This document shows positions 53,201-61,976 of a stretch of 64,000 bases of DNA, one piece after another. The position numbers were made by a program, and so were the translations under genes. Position 1 is the first letter of the stretch, and every line of letters begins with the position of its first letter. Under the pieces are notes generated by a model that was not told the DNA's origin, searched no databases, and saw only the letters and a program-made list of their open reading frames with translations. This DNA comes from Mesorhizobium onobrychidis. Lineage in GTDB: Bacteria; Pseudomonadota; Alphaproteobacteria; Rhizobiales; Rhizobiaceae. The DNA is taken from assembly GCF_024707545.1 (NCBI RefSeq), contig NZ_CP062229.1, positions 3,701,501-3,765,500 on the forward strand, in the 5' to 3' direction.

Positions 53201-53868
53201 CGAAGGCCGGCGGGCCGCACTATCTCAGGCGGTTCCGCAAGGGGCCGCAGGCGGGCACGCCTATTCTTGACGGCCGCAAGGTGACGGCGACCGAACTCGC
53301 CGACAATCTGCCGGACCCGGCGCTCGGCGGCTGGTCGACGCGGTCGGACCGCATTGCGGTGCTGAGGAAACATTTGCGCGGCAAAGGTGCCGCGGCCATC
53401 GGCGCCGCCGCGAGCATCGATTTCGGCCAGGTCGATCTGCCCGGACCGACCGGCGAAGCCAACACGCTGTCGCTGTCGCCGCGCGGGCGCGTGCTCTGCC
53501 TGGGACCGGACGCCGACACGCTGCTTGCCCAGACCATCCAGGCGCTCGCGGCCGGCAATGCGGTGCTGGCCGTCGCGCCCGGTGCGCCGGCGGCACTGTC
53601 GTCACTGACCGGCAAGGGCCTGCCGCTGGCGGCCATCGACGGCCGGCCCGACCCGGTCGAGGCACGCGCGCTGCGTGTCGACGTCGTCGCCTTTTCCGGC
53701 ACGCCCGAGGCCGCGCGTATCGTGCGCAAGGTGATCGCCGACCGCGCCGGCCCGATCGTGCCGCTGGTCAGCGAAGTGCTCAACCCGGCCGCCTATGCGC
53801 ATGAGCGCGCCGTCTGCGTCGACACCACGGCTGCGGGCGGCAATGCCAGCCTGCTGGCCGCGGCGTAG
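50257..53868 (+). CDS. putA: Bifunctional proline dehydrogenase / P5C dehydrogenase
   Basis: A 1203-residue PutA that oxidises proline to glutamate at the membrane. Residues ~1-120 are helical (no N-terminal RHH DNA-binding domain, so it is not its own repressor). The FAD proline dehydrogenase domain includes ISVKLSALHPRYE, VKGAYWDTEIKRAQ and RLHGMGEAL. The aldehyde dehydrogenase domain (~500-1000) has ISPWNFPLAIFTGQ, FTGSTEVAKLI, ETGGLNAMIVDSTALPEQ and nucleophile Cys in SAGQRCSALR. A C-terminal tail domain (~1000-1203) completes the long form. ATG 50257 has AGGA upstream; a TTG at 50239 is less likely. Confidence 0.95.
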   Translation: MPALEAIRQQIRANYLPDEDEAVKRLAEATGLSTKERKAISARAADLVRAVRGSSDPRLMEVFLSAYGLSTKEGVALMCLAEALLRVPDTETMDDLIADKIAPHDWSAHSGGSSSIFVNASTWALMLTGRVLDEGEDGIEGTLRAMVRRLGEPVIRRAVAAAMREMGEQFVLGRTIAEAVKRGRPMTQKGYLYSFDMLGEAARTEADALRYLKAYADAISSLDAGANGPDIRQNHGISVKLSALHPRYEVTQKEKMLPVMAERLLSLALAARHSRMGLNVDAEEADRLDLSLEIIERVLAEPELAGWDGFGVVVQAYGPRAAFVIDWLYALAKKYDRTIMVRLVKGAYWDTEIKRAQTLGLDGYPVFTRKANTDVSYLACAKKLLSMTDRIYPQFATHNAHTVAAILSMAGDRDSFEFQRLHGMGEALHETVRRAEGTRCRIYAPVGAHSDLLAYLVRRLLENGANSSFVHQLTDEEVEPEDIARDPLETVEKQGPAANPAIAWPSAIFGAGRRNSKGFDITDTVTLTAIETARAEFAGPERWHAKPITRAAGYGKQRPVLNPAKPDEVVGTVSEATAKQVATAVRLAVEAQPVWAKRAVAERAAILNRAADLYEANAVEFFALATREAGKSLADGVAEVREAVDFLRYYAAEAANAEPGTEARGVIACISPWNFPLAIFTGQIAAALVTGNSVIAKPAEQTPLIAFRAVELLRQAGVPEDVIQLLPGDGPSVGGPLTADPRIAGVCFTGSTEVAKLIEKQLAETAAPDAMLIAETGGLNAMIVDSTALPEQAVRDILASAFQSAGQRCSALRVLYVQKDVEKKMLEMLKGAMEALSLGDPWQISTDVGPVIDDEAQKSIRDYCTDMGLQGRLIAKLEAPKNGRFVAPHVFRVKGIEDMEREVFGPVLHVASFDADDIDGVIAAINRKGYGLTFGLHTRIEGRAQHFVDGIHAGNIYVNRNQIGAVVGSQPFGGEGLSGTGPKAGGPHYLRRFRKGPQAGTPILDGRKVTATELADNLPDPALGGWSTRSDRIAVLRKHLRGKGAAAIGAAASIDFGQVDLPGPTGEANTLSLSPRGRVLCLGPDADTLLAQTIQALAAGNAVLAVAPGAPAALSSLTGKGLPLAAIDGRPDPVEARALRVDVVAFSGTPEAARIVRKVIADRAGPIVPLVSEVLNPAAYAHERAVCVDTTAAGGNASLLAAA

Positions 53869-53923
53869 GATTCCGCCAGGCTCGCTCATCGCGGGCAGGA
53901 GATTTGCGAATGCCGAGGTGACA

Positions 53924-53973
53924 GCCAATCTCCCCCCTCGTGGGGGAGATGTCCGGCAGGACAGAGGGGGGCG
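53924..53973. repeat. 50-bp intergenic repeat, left member of an inverted pair
   Basis: Contains CTCCCCCCTCGTGGGGGAG, itself a hairpin. Reverse complement matches 54087-54136 with three differences. The pair could fold into one large stem in a transcript reading out of putA. No gene lies in 53869-54223. Confidence 0.85.
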
Positions 53974-54086
53974 TGAAGGATCGCCGGCTTTGCTTTTTTC
54001 AAATTGATCGAGTTGTGCGCGTCAAGTTCTGCGAAAGAGTCATGGTGGGAGCAGGCATGCCTTTGATCAGCAGGCCGGCGGGACAG

Positions 54087-54136
54087 CGCCCCCCTCTGCC
54101 CTGCCGGGCATCTCCCCCACAAGGGGGGAGATTGGC
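54087..54136. repeat. 50-bp intergenic repeat, right member of an inverted pair
   Basis: Inverted partner of 53924-53973, 113 bp away, with hairpin core CTCCCCCACAAGGGGGGAG. A related but shorter hairpin pair occurs at 63076-63222. Confidence 0.85.
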
Positions 54137-54223
54137 AGCTTCGCCGACGGCGCCTATTTCGTCAGGGCGCTGCGGCGATCGTTCGGCAAAGGCCCAAGGG
54201 AACCATGGGTCGCCTGAGACTAC

Positions 54224-54538
54224 TCACGCGCCCTCGACGACCGAAAAGCCTTCGAACTGCGGATGGCCGAGATAGTGCACCTTGGTGGAGCCGGCGTTGC
54301 GGTGCGCCGCGCGAAAGTTCTCGGATTTGGTCCAGGCGACGAAATCCTCATGGCTTGCCCACACGGTGTGCGAGGCGAACAGCGTGTAGCCTTCGGCCTC
54401 GTTGACCGGACCGCGCAGCAGATGAAACTCCTTGAAACCCTGCATCTCCGAAAGGCTCGAATCGCGGTTTTTCCAGACGTCCTCGAAGGCTTCCTCTGAG
54501 CCGTTCTGGACCTTGAAGCGGTTCATCGCGATGTACAT
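54224..54538 (-). CDS. Heme-degrading monooxygenase (HmuQ/IsdG-like, ABM domain)
   Basis: A 104-residue antibiotic-biosynthesis-monooxygenase-fold protein: MYIAMNRFKVQNGSEEAFED, FKEFHLLRGPVNEAEGYTLF, SHTVWASHEDFVAWTKSENF and a C-terminal HYLGHPQFEGFSV. These match rhizobial HmuQ/HmuD enzymes that open heme to biliverdin and release iron in the cytosol. The conserved Asn (MNRF), Trp and His needed in IsdG-type enzymes are present. AAAGGACAGCC precedes the ATG. Last gene of a minus-strand run with TonB and the heme receptor. Confidence 0.87.
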   Translation of the reverse strand: MYIAMNRFKVQNGSEEAFEDVWKNRDSSLSEMQGFKEFHLLRGPVNEAEGYTLFASHTVWASHEDFVAWTKSENFRAAHRNAGSTKVHYLGHPQFEGFSVVEGA

Positions 54539-54606
54539 TGGCTGTCCTTTCGGGATTGCGGATTATGATGCTTGGTGGATTGCCTGAAACGATGAGGCGC
54601 AGGCTG

Positions 54607-55572
54607 TTAAAATGGACCGATCCGCGCTTTAAACACCCAACTTGACTTGCCAGTTTCGCTTGGAATGGGAGGGAACGGTGCTTGCTTGCGCACCAGTGTT
54701 AAAGCGAACTGATCAAGCTCCGCAGAACCTGAGCTTTCGGCAAGCTGTATATCGCTGATGCTGCCGTCGGCCATGACAACGAAAACGACCCTGGCATTGT
54801 TGCGGGCGCTCGCTTGTATCGATTTCGAGACACGACGGTTGGCGCGGGCAAGCTTCTTCTGAACTTCACCGCTGTAGCGGGATTCCATCGCATTACCTGC
54901 CGCTGCCTGCTTCTTGCCCTTGCTGGACGTCACCGCGTGGCGTTCCTCGCCATCCGCCGCGCCGCGGGCATCGTTCGTTTCGCCGGCTCCGCCAAGACCT
55001 GGTGTCGCGCTCGGCCTTGGGGTTGGGATCGGCGGCTGTCCGATATCGGCAGGAGGCGCCTCGGTGCTCTCGGCCGGAGCAGCCGGCTCTGCCGGCGTTT
55101 CAATCTTCGGAGCCACGCTCTGCTCGTCGAGGCGCGGGGTGTCGGCCATCAGTATGTCTGGCGCGGCGGTGGGTTGTTTGACAATCTGCGGCAAGGGCGC
55201 GGGGGGCTGCTCGGCCATTTCCCCGGTGGGCCGGTCGGCAGGCGGCTCGGGCTTGACCTCAGGCTTGGCCGGCTGCGGGTCGGGCACCAAGGTAACGTTC
55301 ATCGCGCCCGGGGCCTGACCTTCCAAGTCGCTGCCGACCACGTTGGCGCCGGTTTGATCGGTGCCTTCCATCTGGATTGCATCCTTGGAATCGGACATGC
55401 CGCCAGGTGCGATGAGAAAAGCGGCCGCCACCGCGACATGAAACAGGCAGGAGGCGATGATCGCTGCCGTCCATTTGCGGCTCATGGCTGACGGTCGGAC
55501 CGGCGCAAGCGGTTCGGTCGGCGCAATCGCCAGTTCGCCATTGGCGTCGGGGAGAGGACTGATCATCTGCAT
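54607..55572 (-). CDS. tonB: TonB family energy transducer
   Basis: A ~321-residue TonB: cytoplasmic N-terminus, one membrane helix (AAIIASCLFHVAVAAAFLIA), a long Pro/Glu/Ala-rich periplasmic spacer (residues ~85-230, many PAP/PEP repeats) and the TonB C-terminal domain (ARVVFVVMADGSISDIQLAE then ELDQFALTLVRKQAPFPPIP). It transmits proton-motive force to the heme receptor encoded next to it. Start at MQMISPLPDAN is the best of several in-frame Mets; the region upstream to 55674 looks non-coding. Part of the hmuR-side unit. Confidence 0.88.
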   Translation of the reverse strand: MQMISPLPDANGELAIAPTEPLAPVRPSAMSRKWTAAIIASCLFHVAVAAAFLIAPGGMSDSKDAIQMEGTDQTGANVVGSDLEGQAPGAMNVTLVPDPQPAKPEVKPEPPADRPTGEMAEQPPAPLPQIVKQPTAAPDILMADTPRLDEQSVAPKIETPAEPAAPAESTEAPPADIGQPPIPTPRPSATPGLGGAGETNDARGAADGEERHAVTSSKGKKQAAAGNAMESRYSGEVQKKLARANRRVSKSIQASARNNARVVFVVMADGSISDIQLAESSGSAELDQFALTLVRKQAPFPPIPSETGKSSWVFKARIGPF

Positions 55573-55710
55573 GGCTCGCGACGAGACCTGCCGCGACCGG
55601 CGCGGACTTGTCAAATCAAGATCGTTGGTGTCTAGCGGCCACAGAGCGGAAGTGGCCAAAGGCCCTGCCACCATGTTCCTTGCGGGTGCGGGCTCAGTCC
55701 CACCGTCTTT

Positions 55711-56160
55711 TCAGACCCCGAAGGCGATGCCGGTCTTGGTCTCGGTCTTCAGTCCACGCATGCAAGCGTCCGGCTGGATGCCGGTGCCGGCGCATTCGGT
55801 CGCGCTGTTGATCAGCACGCGGCTGACCTTGGCGCAGTCGGCGCCGGCAAGATCGAAACGCGTCACCTTGGTCTTGCCCGCCGGCAGGTCCTTGAAGTCG
55901 AGCACGGTCAGCCGGTCGACGACGCCGGCCTCGTTGAACAGCGCGATCTCGAACGCCGCCTTCGAGAGATCGGCGCCGAGCGTGTTGTTGACCACGAAGG
56001 TCAGACGGCAGCCCTTGTCGGAGGGTTGTGCGCCATTGAGTTCAAGCGTGAGAGCAGGGGCCGGGGCAGACTGTTGCGCCCACGCCGGACCTATCGCAAG
56101 CGGCATGGCCAGCACCGAGGTCAGCAGGCGAAGCGATACCGTCAAGCTTGTCATTGTCAT
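55711..56160 (-). CDS. Exported protein of the heme receptor operon, unknown function
   Basis: A 149-residue periplasmic protein with a signal peptide (LTVSLRLLTSVLAMPLAIGPAWA, cut before QQSAP). The mature part is beta-rich (LTLELNGAQPSDKGCRLTFV then AAFEIALFNEAGVVDRLTVL) with four Cys that may form two disulfides (KGCR, ADCA, TECA, DACM). Its ATG overlaps the receptor stop by one base (TGATG), so it is translated with hmuR. Similar genes sit beside heme receptors in rhizobia; I know of no established function. Confidence 0.75.
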   Translation of the reverse strand: MTMTSLTVSLRLLTSVLAMPLAIGPAWAQQSAPAPALTLELNGAQPSDKGCRLTFVVNNTLGADLSKAAFEIALFNEAGVVDRLTVLDFKDLPAGKTKVTRFDLAGADCAKVSRVLINSATECAGTGIQPDACMRGLKTETKTGIAFGV

Positions 56161-58478
56161 CAGCCTCCAAATCGCATTGTCGCCGCCAGCTTGAGCGTGA
56201 CGCCAGGCTCGTAAATTACACTCGTGGCCGGTGCATTCAACGGGTTGGTGTATTTGACGTCGAACAAATTGTCGGCGCGGAAGTCGACCTTGAGATTGTC
56301 GGTTGCCTGGTAGCTGGCGAAGGCGTTGACCAGCGTGTAGTCCTTGGCCACTGGGTTGCCCTTCGGCTTGCCATTGTACTGCACCTCGCCGCCGACGGTC
56401 AGCTTGTCCTCCAGAAAGCGGAAGCCGAGTTGCCCGGTGACCTGGGAAGAGGGGACGGTAACAAGGTCTGCCCGCTCGCCGTCATAGGAGATGGTGTGGC
56501 CATCGATGATCGAGGCCGAAAGCCCGGCGAAACCCAGCCGGCGCCATAGATGCCTTCCATTTCGAAGCCGCGGATCTTGGCTTTTGCAAAATTCTGGTAC
56601 TGGAAGCAGATCGGGATGCCGGGGCCGAACGGGCAGCCGCTGGTCGGATCGAAGGCCGACAGGGTGACGCCGTCGATGTAGTCTTCGACGTCGTTGTTGA
56701 AGTAGGCCGCCTTGAAACGAAACGCGTCGCCGGCTTCGACGATGTCGTCCTGCTTGTAGTTGATACCGAATTCGACGGTCTTGCCGGTTTCAGGCTTCAG
56801 ATCGGGATTGGGGAGAAACGGAAAGCTGACGCCTGCCGGATGGTTGCCACTGATCAGGGTTTCCGACAGCGACGGGGAGCGATATCCCTCCGCATAGGTG
56901 CCGTAGAGTTGCAGTCCCGAAAGGCTGGTGGTTTCGAACGGCGAGACGCCGACGGTGATGCGCGGCGACAGCCGGTCGCCGGAAGTTTCGCCGACATCGC
57001 TTTCGAGCTTGTAGCTGTCATAGCGCAGGCCGGCGATAATTTCGAGCCAATCCCAGGTGAGCTTGTCCTGGATGTAGGCGCCGGAAATGTCTCGCTTGCC
57101 CGAAGGGGTATAAAAACTGTCGCCGCCTGCGGCGCCACCCGTCTCGACGTCGTCGCCAACCCAGTCGCCACCATAGGTCAGCTCATGCGCAAGGCCGGCG
57201 GTCTCGAACCGCGATGTGTTCCAGATGTCGATCCCCGAAGTGCCGACATCGAAAGTCGACATCGAACCCGCCGGCAGGACGATGGGAAGACCGGTGACTG
57301 GATCAAACCGGTTTTGCGGAACGAGGCTTGTCATCTCCAGCTTGGTCTTGTTGTAGGAGGCGTTGACGTGGAGATCGAGCCAGCTCTTGTCTTCATCGGT
57401 GATGTTGTAGCGCGCCGTGAAGGTATTCGCCTCCAGGTCGACATCATTCACCGGCGTGCCGCCGCTGACCTCGTTCCAGCCGCTCGTGCCATTCCAGCCA
57501 GCTTTAGTTCGCTGTTTTCACTAGGGCGTATGGTTGTCTTGAGAAGGCCGCTTAAAACGTCGAAGCTGGTGCCGTTCACCGTATCGCCGCCGCCATCCTT
57601 GTAGTCATCATAGTCGCGATAGACGATGTTGCCGAGGACATCCCAGTTCTCGTTGAAACAGTAGGCGCCGGCGGCGCTGGTCGTCCAGCCTTCGCCATGC
57701 TCTCGTAGCGCCCGGTCGCGGACGCCGCCCATGTCTCGCCGTCGCGAAGATAGTCTTCCGCGTCCTTGGTCTCGAACAGGACGACGCCGCCGATGGCGCC
57801 CGAGCCGTAGGTGTTGGCGACCGGGCCGCGGATGACGTCGACGGATTTGATGAGCTCCGGGTCGATATAGAAGGTGGATTGCGGGCCGTGGTCGGAGCGC
57901 TGGAAATTTTGCCGCGCACCGTCGACGATCACTGCGACGCGCCCGAAATCCTGCAAGCCACGGATATTGATGCTGGAGCTGACGCGCCTTGCGTCTGCCT
58001 GGACCGCTACACCCGGCACACCCAACAGCATTTCGTTGGGCGTCGTCGCCATACGGCGTTCCAATTGCTCCTGATCGACATGGCTGGCCGAAGCCAGGGA
58101 ATCGATCGCCGTCTCGCCGGTGCGGCTGATGACCAGGATCTGGTCGAGCAGCGTTGCGCCTGCCGGGGCAACCTCTTCAGGCGTCTGCGCTTGCTCGGTC
58201 TGCTGCTGGTCTGTTGCAGGTTGGGCGGCCTGTTGAGCATTGGCCGACTGAGCACTGGCCGACGGGGTGAGCAGCGCGATCGCCGCAGCAACCGCCAGCA
58301 GTGCGGCCATGCCCTTTGCCATTGATCGATGCGCCGGACTTGGGCTGCTATTCGCCAGCCCCAGCCGTCCCCAATTCGCCAACCCCATGCCCCAACTCCA
58401 AAGTCCAGGTTCGATGCTGGCTGGCTTGGCGCTTGCTGGCATTTTTCGTCGTGTCCGGCGTCTTAAATCTTGACTCAC
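56160..58478 (-). pseudogene. hmuR: TonB-dependent heme/hemoglobin receptor with three frameshifts
   Basis: Four consecutive frame segments give one ~770-residue HmuR/BhuR-type outer-membrane receptor. Segment 1: signal region and plug (LLDQILVISRTGETAIDSLA, VPGVAVQADARRVSSSINIR, YGSGAIGGVVLFETKD). Segment 2: WTTSAAGAYCFNENWDVLGN to PSENSELKLA. Segment 3: most of the barrel (LSRPRI-type strands; SLSGLQLYGTYAEGYRSPSL, a receptor hallmark). Segment 4: C-terminal strands with FRADNLFDVKY to MRFGG. Frame changes fall near 57695, 57497 and 56535, each fitting loss of one base. AGGAG lies before GTG 58478. No premature stop occurs within segments. Either recent decay or sequence error. Confidence 0.85.
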
Positions 58479-58508
58479 TTACTCCTGTATTGCACTGACT
58501 AATAAACA

Positions 58509-58523
58509 TGATATTTCAAGTCA
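58509..58523. promoter_or_regulatory. Candidate RirA IRO box between hmuR and hemP
   Basis: TGATATTTCAAGTCA fits the TGA-N9-TCA consensus of rhizobial iron-responsive operators. It lies 30 bp upstream of the hmuR start and ~70 bp upstream of hemP, so one site could control both divergent units. Confidence 0.65.
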
Positions 58524-58596
58524 AGAAATGAATCGGCATTTCACGCAAGCGTCGAGCCAGCCGACCAAGCCCGGCCAAGGAAAGGGATCGAACCAG

Positions 58597-58818
58597 ATGA
58601 ACACGCACAATCCCAGTGACTTTCGCCCCAATGACTTTCGCGATCGCGTCCGCCGTTCCGACGACAATTCGGCTCGTTTCGATCGGGTCCCGTTAACGGT
58701 GAGGACCCTGTCCAGCAACACGCTGTTCCAGGGCGAACACGAGATCGGCATCGAGCATCACGGAGCGCTCTACCGGCTGAAGATCACCCGCCAGGGCAAG
58801 CTCATCCTCAACAAGTAG
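58597..58818 (+). CDS. hemP: Hemin uptake protein HemP
   Basis: A 73-residue protein of the HemP family: polar N-terminus and the conserved C-terminal region RTLSSNTLFQGEHEIGIEHH then GALYRLKITRQGKLILNK. HemP/HmuP proteins act in hemin uptake, in some species as activators of the receptor gene. AAGGAAAGGG lies ~10 nt before ATG 58597; an ATG at 58528 would add 23 residues. hmuS follows 10 bp later; hemP leads hemP-hmuS-T-U-V. Confidence 0.88.
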   Translation: MNTHNPSDFRPNDFRDRVRRSDDNSARFDRVPLTVRTLSSNTLFQGEHEIGIEHHGALYRLKITRQGKLILNK

Positions 58819-58828
58819 GTAGTAAGAT

Positions 58829-59908
58829 ATGGACCAGCGCGTAAAGCCCGCGCCGCACGAGATCCGGCGGGCGCGGGCAGACAATCCGAAGACGCGCGAG
58901 CGCGATCTCGCCGCCCAGCTCGGCATTTCGGAGGCCGAGCTGGTCGCCGCGCATTGCGGCGACGGCGTCGTCTGCGTCGAACCGCGCGTCAACGATCTTC
59001 TGACCGGCCTCGAAGCCGTCGGCGAGGTGATGGCGCTGACGCGCAACGAAAGCGCTGTGCACGAGAAGATCGGCGTCTACGACAAGGTCGTCACCGGCAA
59101 CCACAATGCCATGGTGCTTGGCGAGAACATCGACCTGCGCATTTTCCCGAAAGTCTGGGCGCACGGCTTTGCCGTCGAAAAGCGTGACGGCGGCGATATC
59201 AGGCGCAGCCTGCAGTTCTTCGATGCGGCAGGCGAGGCGGTGCACAAGGTGCATCTGCGGCCGGCGTCGAACCTCTATGCCTATCAGAAGCTGGTCGCCG
59301 AGCTCGAATCGCCGAACCAGGAGTCGACTGTTGCGATTTCAGAGGAGGGGGCGATTTCAGAAGGCGGGCCTGAAAACGAGGCCGAGGCTTCCGACGCTCC
59401 CGCTGATGTCGACGATCTGCGCGACCGCTGGAGCCGGCTGACCGACGTGCATCAGTTCTTCGGCATGCTGAAGACGCTGAAGCTCGACCGCCGCCAGGCG
59501 ATGCGCATGGTCGGCCAGGATTACGCCTGGCTGCTCGACAATGATGCGGTCAGCGCCATGTTACATCATGCCGCCGAGGGCGAGATGCCGATCATGTGCT
59601 TTGTCGGCAGTCGCGGCTGCATCCAGATCCATTCGGGCCCGATCAAGTCGATCAAGCCGATGGGGCCATGGATCAACGTGCTGGACGAGACTTTCCACCT
59701 GCATCTGCGAACCGACCACATCCAAGAGGTCTGGGCCGTGCGCAAACCGACCAAGGACGGCCATGTCACGTCTCTCGAAGCCTATGGCGCCGACGGCAAG
59801 ATGATCATCCAGTTCTTCGGCAAGCGCCATGAAGGCGAAAGCGAGCGCGAGGACTGGCGGTTTCTGGCAGAGAACCTGCCGCGCATTCCAAGTCCGACCG
59901 CAGCGTGA
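58829..59908 (+). CDS. hmuS: Hemin-degrading factor HmuS
   Basis: A 359-residue cytosolic heme-handling protein with the duplicated HemS/ChuX fold. N-terminal ADNPKTRERDLAAQLGISEA is typical, and FVGSRGCIQIHSGPIKSIKP and HLHLRTDHIQEVWAVRKPT form the second-half heme pocket. An acidic linker (AISEEGAISEGGPENEAEAS) between the halves contains a small internal repeat. It receives heme from HmuTUV and delivers or degrades it. Close spacing to hemP (10 bp) and hmuT (11 bp) indicates one operon. Confidence 0.92.
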   Translation: MDQRVKPAPHEIRRARADNPKTRERDLAAQLGISEAELVAAHCGDGVVCVEPRVNDLLTGLEAVGEVMALTRNESAVHEKIGVYDKVVTGNHNAMVLGENIDLRIFPKVWAHGFAVEKRDGGDIRRSLQFFDAAGEAVHKVHLRPASNLYAYQKLVAELESPNQESTVAISEEGAISEGGPENEAEASDAPADVDDLRDRWSRLTDVHQFFGMLKTLKLDRRQAMRMVGQDYAWLLDNDAVSAMLHHAAEGEMPIMCFVGSRGCIQIHSGPIKSIKPMGPWINVLDETFHLHLRTDHIQEVWAVRKPTKDGHVTSLEAYGADGKMIIQFFGKRHEGESEREDWRFLAENLPRIPSPTAA

Positions 59909-59919
59909 GGACAACGACA

Positions 59920-60828
59920 ATGGCTCCTTTGCTTAAACGGGCGCGTGCTTTCAGAATGGCGCTTGGGGCCGCGATCGGCCTTTCCCTGGCCTTTGCCGCA
60001 TTGCTGCCGGCCAGCGCCACCGAAGGCACGCAGGTTTTTGCGGACCCGTCGAAGATAGCGGCCATCGGCGGTTCGATCACCGAGATCGTCTTTGCGCTCG
60101 GCGAGCAGGATCGGCTGGTCGCTCGCGATTCGACCAGCCGTTATCCCGAGGCGGCGCTCAAGCTGCCTGACGTCGGCTACATGCGCCAGCTGTCGCCGGA
60201 AGGCGTCCTGTCGGTCAATCCGTCGGGCATCCTGGCGCTGCACGGCAGCGGGCCGAAGCAAGCCATCGACGTGCTGAAGAAGACGAGCATCCCGTTCATC
60301 GAGGTGCCCGAGCGCTACGACCATGAAGGCATTCTCGAAAAGATCCACATCGTCGGCAAGGCGATTGGCGCCGACGCCAAGGCCGATGCGCTGGCAGCCG
60401 AGATCGATGCCAAGCTGAAGGCCGCCGAAAAGCAGACCGCTTCGATCAAGGACCGCAAGCGCGTCCTGTTCGTGCTGTCGATACAGGGCGGCAAGATCCT
60501 CGCTTCCGGCAGCGAGACTGCCGCCGACGGCATCATCAAGCTTTCGGGCGGTGTCAACGCGGTTGACGGCTTCTCCGGCTACAAGCAATTGTCCGACGAG
60601 GCTGTTATCACCGCCAGGCCCGACGTGATCCTGATGATGAACAATGCCGGTCCTGCCGCATCGGATGAGGAACTGTTCGCGAACCCGTCCATATTGTCGA
60701 CACCGGCGGGTGCGGCGCGCAAGGTGATCCGCATGGATGGCGGCTATCTGCTCGGCTTCGGGCCGCGCACCGCCGACGTCATCCACGACCTTGCCGCCTC
60801 GCTTTATGGCGGGCAGGTCGCGGACTGA
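59920..60828 (+). CDS. hmuT: Hemin ABC transporter, periplasmic binding protein
   Basis: A 302-residue cluster-A (type III) binding protein with a signal peptide (FRMALGAAIGLSLAFAALLPASA). Mature domains: IAAIGGSITEIVFALGEQDR, DSTSRYPEAALKLPDVGYMR with the heme-ligand Tyr, VNPSGILALHGSGPKQAIDV, and the C-lobe (LSGGVNAVDGFSGYKQLSDE, DGGYLLGFGPRTADVIHDLA). It carries heme across the periplasm to HmuUV. AGGAC sits before ATG 59920; a GTG at 59905 is possible. Third gene in the operon. Confidence 0.92.
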   Translation: MAPLLKRARAFRMALGAAIGLSLAFAALLPASATEGTQVFADPSKIAAIGGSITEIVFALGEQDRLVARDSTSRYPEAALKLPDVGYMRQLSPEGVLSVNPSGILALHGSGPKQAIDVLKKTSIPFIEVPERYDHEGILEKIHIVGKAIGADAKADALAAEIDAKLKAAEKQTASIKDRKRVLFVLSIQGGKILASGSETAADGIIKLSGGVNAVDGFSGYKQLSDEAVITARPDVILMMNNAGPAASDEELFANPSILSTPAGAARKVIRMDGGYLLGFGPRTADVIHDLAASLYGGQVAD

Positions 60829-60839
60829 GCGGCCACCCA

Positions 60840-61940
60840 ATGGTGGATCAATCGATCGCTGGTGCGGGCACTATGGCGACAGCATCCGACGGCGACCGTT
60901 CGGGGCGCGCGCGCATCGTCATCCTGCTTTTGTGCCTGGGGCTCGCCGTTGCCGTCCTGTTGTCGCTGACCTCAGGCGCATCCGATGCCTCGGCCGTCAG
61001 CGTCGTCGGCGACTGGCTGTTGGGTGCAGCACCCGGCAATGAGGCGCTGAGCGCGCGCGACCGCCTGATCGTCTACGACATCCGCCTGCCGCGCGCCACT
61101 CTCGGCGTGCTGATCGGCGCAGCACTTGCCGTCTCCGGCGCGGTCATGCAAGGGCTGTTCCGCAACCCGCTGGCAGATCCCGGTCTCATCGGCGTTTCGG
61201 CTGGATCGAGCCTCGGCGCGGTGGCCGTCATCGTGCTTGGCGCCACGGTGCTGGCGCCGGTAACTTCGATGCTGGGCACGCTCGCTCTGCCGTTGGCGGC
61301 GTTCTGCGGCGGGCTGGCGACGACGTTGGTGCTGTATCAGGTCGCCACCCGGCACGGCCGAACCTCGGTCGCCACCATGCTGCTTGCCGGCATTGCGCTG
61401 GCGGCCCTTGCCATGGCGCTGACCGGCATCCTGATCTTCATGGCCGACGACCGGCAGTTGCGCGACCTGACCTTCTGGCAACTCGGCTCGCTCGCCGGTG
61501 CGACCTGGCAAAAGATCGGTTCCGTCGGGCCTGTGATCGTGCTGGCGCTGGCGGCGATGCCGTTCCTGGCGCGCGGCCTCAACGCTCTGGCGCTGGGCGA
61601 AGCCACCGCCGGCCATCTCGGCATTCCGGTACAGCGGCTAAAATACACGGCCATTATCGGCGTTTCGGCGGCGGTCGGGGCATCCGTCGCCGTCAGCGGC
61701 GGCATCGGCTTTGTCGGCATCGTCGTGCCGCATTTGCTGCGTCTGGCTATCGGCCCGGACAATCGTTATTTGCTGCCGGCCTCGGCCCTGCTCGGCGCTT
61801 GCTTGCTGCTGCTGGCCGATGCCGTCGCCCGCACCATCGTGGCGCCGGCCGAGTTGCCGATCGGCATCGTCACCGCGATCGCCGGCGCTCCGTTCTTCCT
61901 CTGGATCCTGCTGCGTAAGCGTGGCGTCGTCGACCTGTGA
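60840..61940 (+). CDS. hmuU: Hemin ABC transporter permease
   Basis: A 366-residue FecCD-type permease with about ten helices. Signatures: YDIRLPRATLGVLIGAALAV then SGAVMQGLFRNPLADPGLIG, and the cytoplasmic coupling and late region GGIGFVGIVVPHLLRLAIGP, ending LPIGIVTAIAGAPFFLWILL. It forms the inner-membrane channel for heme with HmuV. Starts 11 bp after hmuT; an internal ATG (MATASDG) eleven codons in is a possible start. A 140-bp palindromic repeat separates it from hmuV. Confidence 0.92.
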   Translation: MVDQSIAGAGTMATASDGDRSGRARIVILLLCLGLAVAVLLSLTSGASDASAVSVVGDWLLGAAPGNEALSARDRLIVYDIRLPRATLGVLIGAALAVSGAVMQGLFRNPLADPGLIGVSAGSSLGAVAVIVLGATVLAPVTSMLGTLALPLAAFCGGLATTLVLYQVATRHGRTSVATMLLAGIALAALAMALTGILIFMADDRQLRDLTFWQLGSLAGATWQKIGSVGPVIVLALAAMPFLARGLNALALGEATAGHLGIPVQRLKYTAIIGVSAAVGASVAVSGGIGFVGIVVPHLLRLAIGPDNRYLLPASALLGACLLLLADAVARTIVAPAELPIGIVTAIAGAPFFLWILLRKRGVVDL

Positions 61941-61976
61941 GAGACCATTTGGAAACTCTACTCTGGCGGCCATCTG

